From: Zoogloea sp.
Lineage (GTDB): Bacteria; Pseudomonadota; Gammaproteobacteria; Burkholderiales; Rhodocyclaceae
DNA length: 50,015 bases
Direction of reading: 5' to 3'
Assembly (NCBI RefSeq): GCF_017302315.1
Contig: NZ_JAFLDT010000022.1
Span: 1 to 50,015, forward strand
In this document: one piece after another, positions 46,074 to 50,015 of the stretch
Position numbering within the stretch: the stretch's first letter is position 1
How the letters are laid out: each line of letters starts with the position of its first letter
Program-made: the position numbers and the translations under genes
Notes under the pieces: generated by a model
The model's input: only the letters and a program-made list of their open reading frames with translations
What the model was told of the DNA's origin: nothing
The model's database searches: none

Positions 46074-46712
46074 ATGAAAAAGATCCTCGCCGCTGCCGTT
46101 CTGGCTGCCCTGTCCGTTGGCTCCGCCAACGCTGCCCTGTCCTTCAGCAACGCCGAGCAGACCACCGAGATCAGCCAGACCGGCTTCCTTGATCTGTTCG
46201 ATGCCAACTTGGGCACCCTGACCGGTGTGACCCTGACCCTCACCGGCTCCGAAACCACCACCATCACCCTTACCAACAACGCCGCGCAATCGGCCAACGT
46301 TCGTGCTAACGGCACGGTCGACCTGTTCTTCTCCAGCAACCTCGCCGGTCTGACCTTCGCGAGCCCGCTGATTAGCCTCTCCGCCACCACTGGCTTCGTG
46401 TCCCTGACCCCCGGCGTCCCCCAGTCCTTTGGCCCCCTGACCGACACCGACACCATCGCCCTGACCCCGCTGGCCAGCTTGTTCAGCGTTAGCGGCGGCG
46501 GCCAGTTCTCCATCACCTGCGAATCGCTCAGCGGTATCGGCCTGACGGGCGGCGGCGGCAACGTGGCTGCCAGCCAGACCACCACCGCCGGCTGCGGCGC
46601 TTCCATCGTTTACGACTACACCCCGACCACCCAGCGCGTGCCCGAACCCGCCTCCATGGCGCTGGTCGGCCTCGGCATGATGGGTCTGGCTGCCATCCGT
46701 CGTCGCAAGTAA
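46074..46712 (+). CDS. PEP-CTERM sorting-domain exopolysaccharide-associated protein 1
   Basis: 212 residues. It has a signal peptide (MKKILAAAVLAALSVGSANA), a beta-rich body (choice-of-anchor E-like: LTGVTLTLTGSETTTITLTNNA), low Lys content and two Cys, and ends VPEPASMALVGLGMMGLAAIRRRK: the PEP motif, a transmembrane helix and an Arg cluster, the target of exosortase (EpsH). Such proteins are exported with exopolysaccharide and support flocculation and biofilm. It has its own sigma-54 promoter and palindrome upstream and a strong terminator downstream. Exosortase and EPS genes are not in the window. Confidence 0.95.
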   Translation: MKKILAAAVLAALSVGSANAALSFSNAEQTTEISQTGFLDLFDANLGTLTGVTLTLTGSETTTITLTNNAAQSANVRANGTVDLFFSSNLAGLTFASPLISLSATTGFVSLTPGVPQSFGPLTDTDTIALTPLASLFSVSGGGQFSITCESLSGIGLTGGGGNVAASQTTTAGCGASIVYDYTPTTQRVPEPASMALVGLGMMGLAAIRRRK

Positions 46713-46753
46713 TCCTCTTCGTCTCCCGGACTCCGGGAGACATGGAAGGATGG

Positions 46754-46784
46754 AAAAAAGGCTGCCGCAGGGCAGCCTTTTTTT
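46754..46784 (+). terminator. Intrinsic terminator after PEP-CTERM gene 1
   Basis: GGCTGCC-GCAG-GGCAGCC followed by seven T, with an A-tract before it. A 7-bp perfect stem; ends the transcript 45 bp past the stop. Confidence 0.95.
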
Positions 46785-47029
46785 GCTTACGCGCCTTGCA
46801 GCCTGACACCCCCGCGCCACCGACACGGCATTTTCACCCAAAGCGCAAACCGACGCCCTTTGTAAGTGATAAATTTCCTCAAAAAGATCAAAATTAACTC
46901 AAACGAGAAATACAATGCAGGCTTTGGGAATTCAGGCCGTCTAGCCTCCACAGTGTCAATCGCTGTTCCCGACTCCGGCCGCCTCCCAAGTGACCGTGCA
47001 TCGCATCCGGAGAGGATGCCTTAATCAAG
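46785..47029. other. AT-rich region before PEP-CTERM gene 2
   Basis: 245 bp, AT-rich in the middle (about 46850-46920). It must drive the second PEP-CTERM gene. A GTGTCAAT half-site lies at 46953-46960, but no second half and no -24/-12 element was found at a usable position, in contrast to gene 1. Confidence 0.5.
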
Positions 47030-47719
47030 ATGAGGTGCTCCGTGATCAAACCTGTTCTGACACTGGCCCTGATGGCCGGTATCGCGGCCGTCCCGGCGCA
47101 CGGGGCGAGCCTGAGTTTCAGCAACGCCGAGTCCCTGACGCCGATCTCGCAGGATGGGCTGCTCGCGCTGTTCGATGCCAACATCGGCATCCTGCAGGGT
47201 GTTCGACTGACCCTTTTCGGCACCGGCAGCAGCAGCTTCACCCTCACCAACAACGCGGGGAGCAGCCAGGATGTCACGGCGACATCCCGCATCCAGATGT
47301 ATTTCAGCAGCTCGCGGCCGGGCATCAGCGCCGCCCTTGATGCCCTCGTGCCCGCGCTGCTGCTCGAAGCATCCACCGGGCCGCTACTGCTCGCCCCCGG
47401 CACCACTTCCACCTTCGGCCCCATCGTCAGCAGCCAGTCCCTGGTACTGGATACCCTGGCGACCAGCCCGTTCTCCCAGTCTGGCGGCGGCAGCTTCTCC
47501 CTGTATTGCGAGAACTCCGACGAGAAGCGGCTGGACGGGGGCAACACCGCCGTCAGCCTCAGTCTGGTCACCCAGGCCGGTTGTGGTGCCACCGTGGTCT
47601 ATGACTACACGCCCTATCCGGTATCGGAACCCGCCACCGTGGCACTCATCGGACTGGGGGTGATGGGACTGCTGGCCAGTCTCCGCCGAACCCGCCGGAT
47701 CACCCGGTCCGCACCCTGA
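47030..47719 (+). CDS. PEP-CTERM-like protein 2, degenerate sorting motif
   Basis: 229 residues, clearly paralogous to the first: signal peptide, then SLSFSNAESLTPISQDGLLALFDANIGILQGVRLTLFG against SFSNAEQTTEISQTGFLDLFDANLGTLTGVTLTLTG. The end reads VSEPATVALIGLGVMGLLASLRRTRRITRSAP: the PEP is replaced by SEP and the tail after the Arg cluster is extended by eight residues, so exosortase recognition may be altered. Start may be ATG 47030 or GTG 47042; the latter has GAGG six bases upstream and seems better supplied, the former has none. The stop lies in front of a hairpin shared with yebC. Confidence 0.88.
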   Translation: MRCSVIKPVLTLALMAGIAAVPAHGASLSFSNAESLTPISQDGLLALFDANIGILQGVRLTLFGTGSSSFTLTNNAGSSQDVTATSRIQMYFSSSRPGISAALDALVPALLLEASTGPLLLAPGTTSTFGPIVSSQSLVLDTLATSPFSQSGGGSFSLYCENSDEKRLDGGNTAVSLSLVTQAGCGATVVYDYTPYPVSEPATVALIGLGVMGLLASLRRTRRITRSAP

Positions 47720-47746
47720 AAAAATGGCCACCTCACCGGTGGCCAT
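47719..47746 (-). terminator. Terminator for yebC and the second PEP-CTERM gene
   Basis: ATGGCCACC (47724-47732) and GGTGGCCAT (47738-47746) form a 9-bp perfect stem. On the minus strand it is followed by a run of six T, so it is an intrinsic terminator for the yebC transcript. On the plus strand it lies just past the PEP-CTERM 2 stop but lacks a good U-tract. Confidence 0.75.
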
Positions 47747-47776
47747 CGTCGGGACGCTTGTGACTGTCGCCGGAGA

Positions 47777-47893
47777 GGGTGTGAAGAAATCGTAGCGAGC
47801 GGTTCGAGTTCGCCTCGAGAGGCGCAGCCGTACAAGGGTACGGTGAGCATCGCAGGGGCGAAATCGGATCGCGCAGCAGATGTATTCACACCC
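47777..47893. repeat. Structured dispersed repeat, copy 2
   Basis: A 117-bp relative of 45145-45262 with inverted ends GGGTGTGAA (47777-47785) and TTCACACCC (47885-47893); including neighbours the arms reach 11 bp (GAGGGTGTGAA / TTCACACCCTC). Its centre is a perfect hairpin CCGTAC-AAGG-GTACGG. It sits eight bases past the yebC stop and before the terminator, so it would be transcribed in the yebC 3' UTR. Confidence 0.85.
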
Positions 47894-47900
47894 TCGGAGA

Positions 47901-48629
47901 TCATTCCTCGTCCATGGCCGCAGACGTATACACCGCCTGCACATCGTCCAGGGACTCCAGCGCATCGAGCAGCTTTTGCATGCGCGTCGCGTCTTCACCG
48001 GCGAGTTCGGTCTCGTTGAGGGGCTTCATGGTGACTTCACCGAATTCGGCCTTGAAGCCGGCCTTCTCGAGGGCTTCGCGCACCTCGCCGAACTGGTAGG
48101 GGTCGGTCAGCACCTCGATGGAGCCGTCGTCGTTGGTGGCCACATCATCGGCACCGGCTTCGAGGGCGGCTTCCATCAGCGCGTCTTCCGAGGTGCCCGG
48201 CGCAAACAGCAATTGCCCGCAGTGCTTGAACTGGAAGGCCACGCAGCCATCCGTGCCCATGTTGCCGCCGTACTTGTTGAAGGCGTGGCGCACATCGGCC
48301 ACCGTGCGGGTCTTGTTGTCAGTCAGGCAGTCCACCATCACCGCGGCGCCGGCAATGCCATAACCCTCGTAGCGTGCCTCTTCATAGGTCACGCCTTCCA
48401 GCTCGCCGGTGCCTTTCTTGACCGCACGGTCGATGTTGTCGGCGGGCATGTTGACAGCCTTGGCCTTGTCCACCGCCAGGCGCAGGCGCGGGTTGAAGGC
48501 GGCATCGCCCCCACCCATGCGGGCGGCCACGGTGATTTCCTTGGCCAGCCGGGAAAAGACCCGACCGCGCTTCTCGTCCTGCCGGCCCTTGCGGTGCTGG
48601 ATATTGGCCCACTTGGAATGACCCGCCAT
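47901..48629 (-). CDS. yebC: YebC/PmpR-family DNA-binding or translation factor
   Basis: 242 residues, start 48629 because [42 protein letters not shown] is the invariant YebC N-terminus; the open frame beyond (to 48779) is not conserved. The middle [37 protein letters not shown] and the C-terminal region [20 protein letters not shown] are typical. YebC proteins have been described as transcriptional regulators and, more recently, as ribosome-associated factors that ease proline-rich stalls. It is monocistronic, with a shared divergent promoter region to the right. Confidence 0.95.
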   Translation of the reverse strand: MAGHSKWANIQHRKGRQDEKRGRVFSRLAKEITVAARMGGGDAAFNPRLRLAVDKAKAVNMPADNIDRAVKKGTGELEGVTYEEARYEGYGIAGAAVMVDCLTDNKTRTVADVRHAFNKYGGNMGTDGCVAFQFKHCGQLLFAPGTSEDALMEAALEAGADDVATNDDGSIEVLTDPYQFGEVREALEKAGFKAEFGEVTMKPLNETELAGEDATRMQKLLDALESLDDVQAVYTSAAMDEE

Positions 48630-48811
48630 GATTCTGTGTCCTTGCTTCGCGACGTAAAGGCGCGATTTTACCCCGTCGCCTGTTTTTCGCGCACCCTCGG
48701 GGCGGATCCGCGTCAATTTCACCCGAACGCCAGCGGAATTCATGCCCGGAGCGGATCCTTGCCCGATAATCCCGTTCACCGTTTTTTCGCCCCGTCTGTC
48801 AGGAGAGACCC

Positions 48812-50015
48812 ATGATCGCGCCGCTGCTCATCGCCAAGTCCAAGGACAAGGAAATCCATCTGCTGCCCCAGCTGGCCAACCGCCACGGCCTCATCACCGG
48901 CGCCACCGGCACCGGCAAGACCGTCACCCTGCAGAAGATGGCCGAGGCCTTCGCCAGCATCGGCGTCCCCGTTTTCATGGCCGACGTGAAGGGTGACCTG
49001 TCGGGTGCCGGCGCAGCGGGGGTCGAGTCGCCCAAGCTCAAGGAGCGTCTGGCCGCCCTGGGCATCACCGAATTCACGCCCCGGGCCAACACCACCGTGT
49101 TCTGGGACGTCTTCGGCGAGGCCGGCCACCCGGTGCGGGCCACCGTCTCCGACATGGGGCCGCTGCTGCTGGCGCGCCTGCTCAACCTCAACGACACCCA
49201 GGCCGGCGTGCTCCAGCTGGTCTTCAAGATCGCCGACGACCAGGGCCTGCTGATCATCGACCTGAAAGACCTGCGCGCCACCATCCAGTACGTGGGTGAC
49301 AACGCCAAGGAGTTCACCACCCAGTACGGCAACATCTCCGCCGCCTCCATCGGCGCCATCCAGCGCGGCCTGCTCGGCATCGAAACCCAGGGCGGCGACA
49401 AGTTCTTCGGCGAGCCCATGCTCGACATCGCCGACCTGATGCAGACCGACGCCGACGGCCGCGGGGTGATCAACATCCTGGCCGCGGACAAGCTCTACAA
49501 CGCCCCCAAGCTGTACTCCACCTTCCTGCTGTGGATGCTCGCCGAGCTCTTCGAGCAACTGCCGGAGGTGGGCGACGTGGACAAGCCCAAGCTGGTGTTC
49601 TTCTTCGACGAGGCCCACCTGCTCTTCAACGAGGCCCCCAAGGCCCTGCTCGAGAAGATCGAACAGGTGGTGCGCCTGATCCGCTCCAAGGGCGTCGGCG
49701 TGTACTTCGTCACCCAGAACCCGCTGGATGTGCCCGAGACCGTCCTCGGCCAGCTCGGCAACCGCGTCCAGCACGCCCTGCGCGCCTTCACCCCGCGCGA
49801 CCAGAAAGCCGTCAAGACCGCCGCCGAGACCATGCGCGCCAACCCCGAGTTCGACGCCGCCACGGTCATCACCGAGCTCGGCGTGGGTGAGGCCCTGATC
49901 TCCTTCCTCGATGAAAAGGGCCGTCCCCATATCGTCGAGCGCGCCGCCATCATCGCCCCGGCTTCACGCCTCGGCCCCCTGACCCCCAGCGAACGCAAGG
50001 CTGCCATCGAAGGCT
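48812..50015 (+). CDS. HerA-like ATPase, DUF853 (5' part)
   Basis: About 400 residues are visible and the frame runs past the right edge. ATG at 48812 is preceded by [28 protein letters not shown] is the Walker A (about 30-46), and [16 protein letters not shown] is the Walker B (about 265-280), with [29 protein letters not shown] as the arginine/sensor region. The family (YjgR/DUF853) is a helicase-HerA-like ATPase of unknown role, possibly acting on DNA ends or in membrane-linked DNA handling. The C-terminal part is not in the window. Confidence 0.92.
   Translation, partial: MIAPLLIAKSKDKEIHLLPQLANRHGLITGATGTGKTVTLQKMAEAFASIGVPVFMADVKGDLSGAGAAGVESPKLKERLAALGITEFTPRANTTVFWDVFGEAGHPVRATVSDMGPLLLARLLNLNDTQAGVLQLVFKIADDQGLLIIDLKDLRATIQYVGDNAKEFTTQYGNISAASIGAIQRGLLGIETQGGDKFFGEPMLDIADLMQTDADGRGVINILAADKLYNAPKLYSTFLLWMLAELFEQLPEVGDVDKPKLVFFFDEAHLLFNEAPKALLEKIEQVVRLIRSKGVGVYFVTQNPLDVPETVLGQLGNRVQHALRAFTPRDQKAVKTAAETMRANPEFDAATVITELGVGEALISFLDEKGRPHIVERAAIIAPASRLGPLTPSERKAAIEG

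Noticed and set aside
46785-47029. A sigma-54 promoter for the second PEP-CTERM gene
   Set aside because: Every GG-N10-GC combination was tried by eye; none fits at an appropriate distance from the start.

Overview
The window is GC-rich, densely coded chromosomal DNA of a Betaproteobacterium. The gene set points to the Rhodocyclales (Azospira/Dechlorosoma, Zoogloea, Thauera or Azoarcus-like): a TorF-like porin before glnK, UbiK, ComM, a Liv amino-acid transporter, a phasin and PHB depolymerase, PEP-CTERM proteins, and several sigma-54 promoters. The genus is inference. No rRNA, tRNA, CRISPR array, transposase or phage gene was seen.

Layout. 1-377: an AT-rich fragment of a DUF4870 membrane protein abuts a glnK whose 3' end is missing, so the left edge is a junction. 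432-1357: porin gene with a sigma-54 promoter and NtrC-like sites. 1449-8138: housekeeping and hypothetical genes (ubiK, yceI-like, comM, a Bcr/CflA pump, a ceramidase-like protein, a Nudix hydrolase, a methyltransferase-like protein, a SprA-type metalloprotease). 8227-14288: a complete branched-chain amino-acid ABC transporter, livFGMH, with two tandem binding proteins and a REP-like palindrome. 14414-18994: a BamE-like lipoprotein, a PAS chemoreceptor, and a sigma-54-driven aldehyde dehydrogenase with its DUF779 partner. 19068-27735: a Sel1/TolQ-like/DUF2149 operon, a cupin, a MoxY-like two-component system, SelO, an Fe-S membrane operon and a winged-helix-like protein. 28000-30838: ADP-ribosylglycohydrolase, PHB depolymerase and phasin.

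30964-39597 is the most interesting region. A seven-gene, minus-strand, translationally coupled operon (DUF350, zinc-ribbon membrane protein, SPFH/SHOCT protein, DUF4178 protein, an unlisted-size 54-residue Gly/Ser-rich membrane peptide, SpeD, flavin reductase) diverges from a membrane-embedded spermidine-synthase-like protein, a secreted FAD amine-oxidase-like protein and an alpha/beta hydrolase. Together they look like a membrane-associated polyamine-making or polyamine-modifying system tied to envelope maintenance.

39606-50015: a hybrid histidine kinase with two receivers and Hpt, a membrane protein, an ABC-F ATPase, a PilZ-like protein, two paralogous PEP-CTERM proteins (the first with a sigma-54 promoter and a GTGTC/GACAC palindrome), YebC, and the start of a HerA-like ATPase that runs off the right edge. 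Two copies of a structured repeat of about 118 nt with inverted ends flank the PilZ/PEP-CTERM segment.
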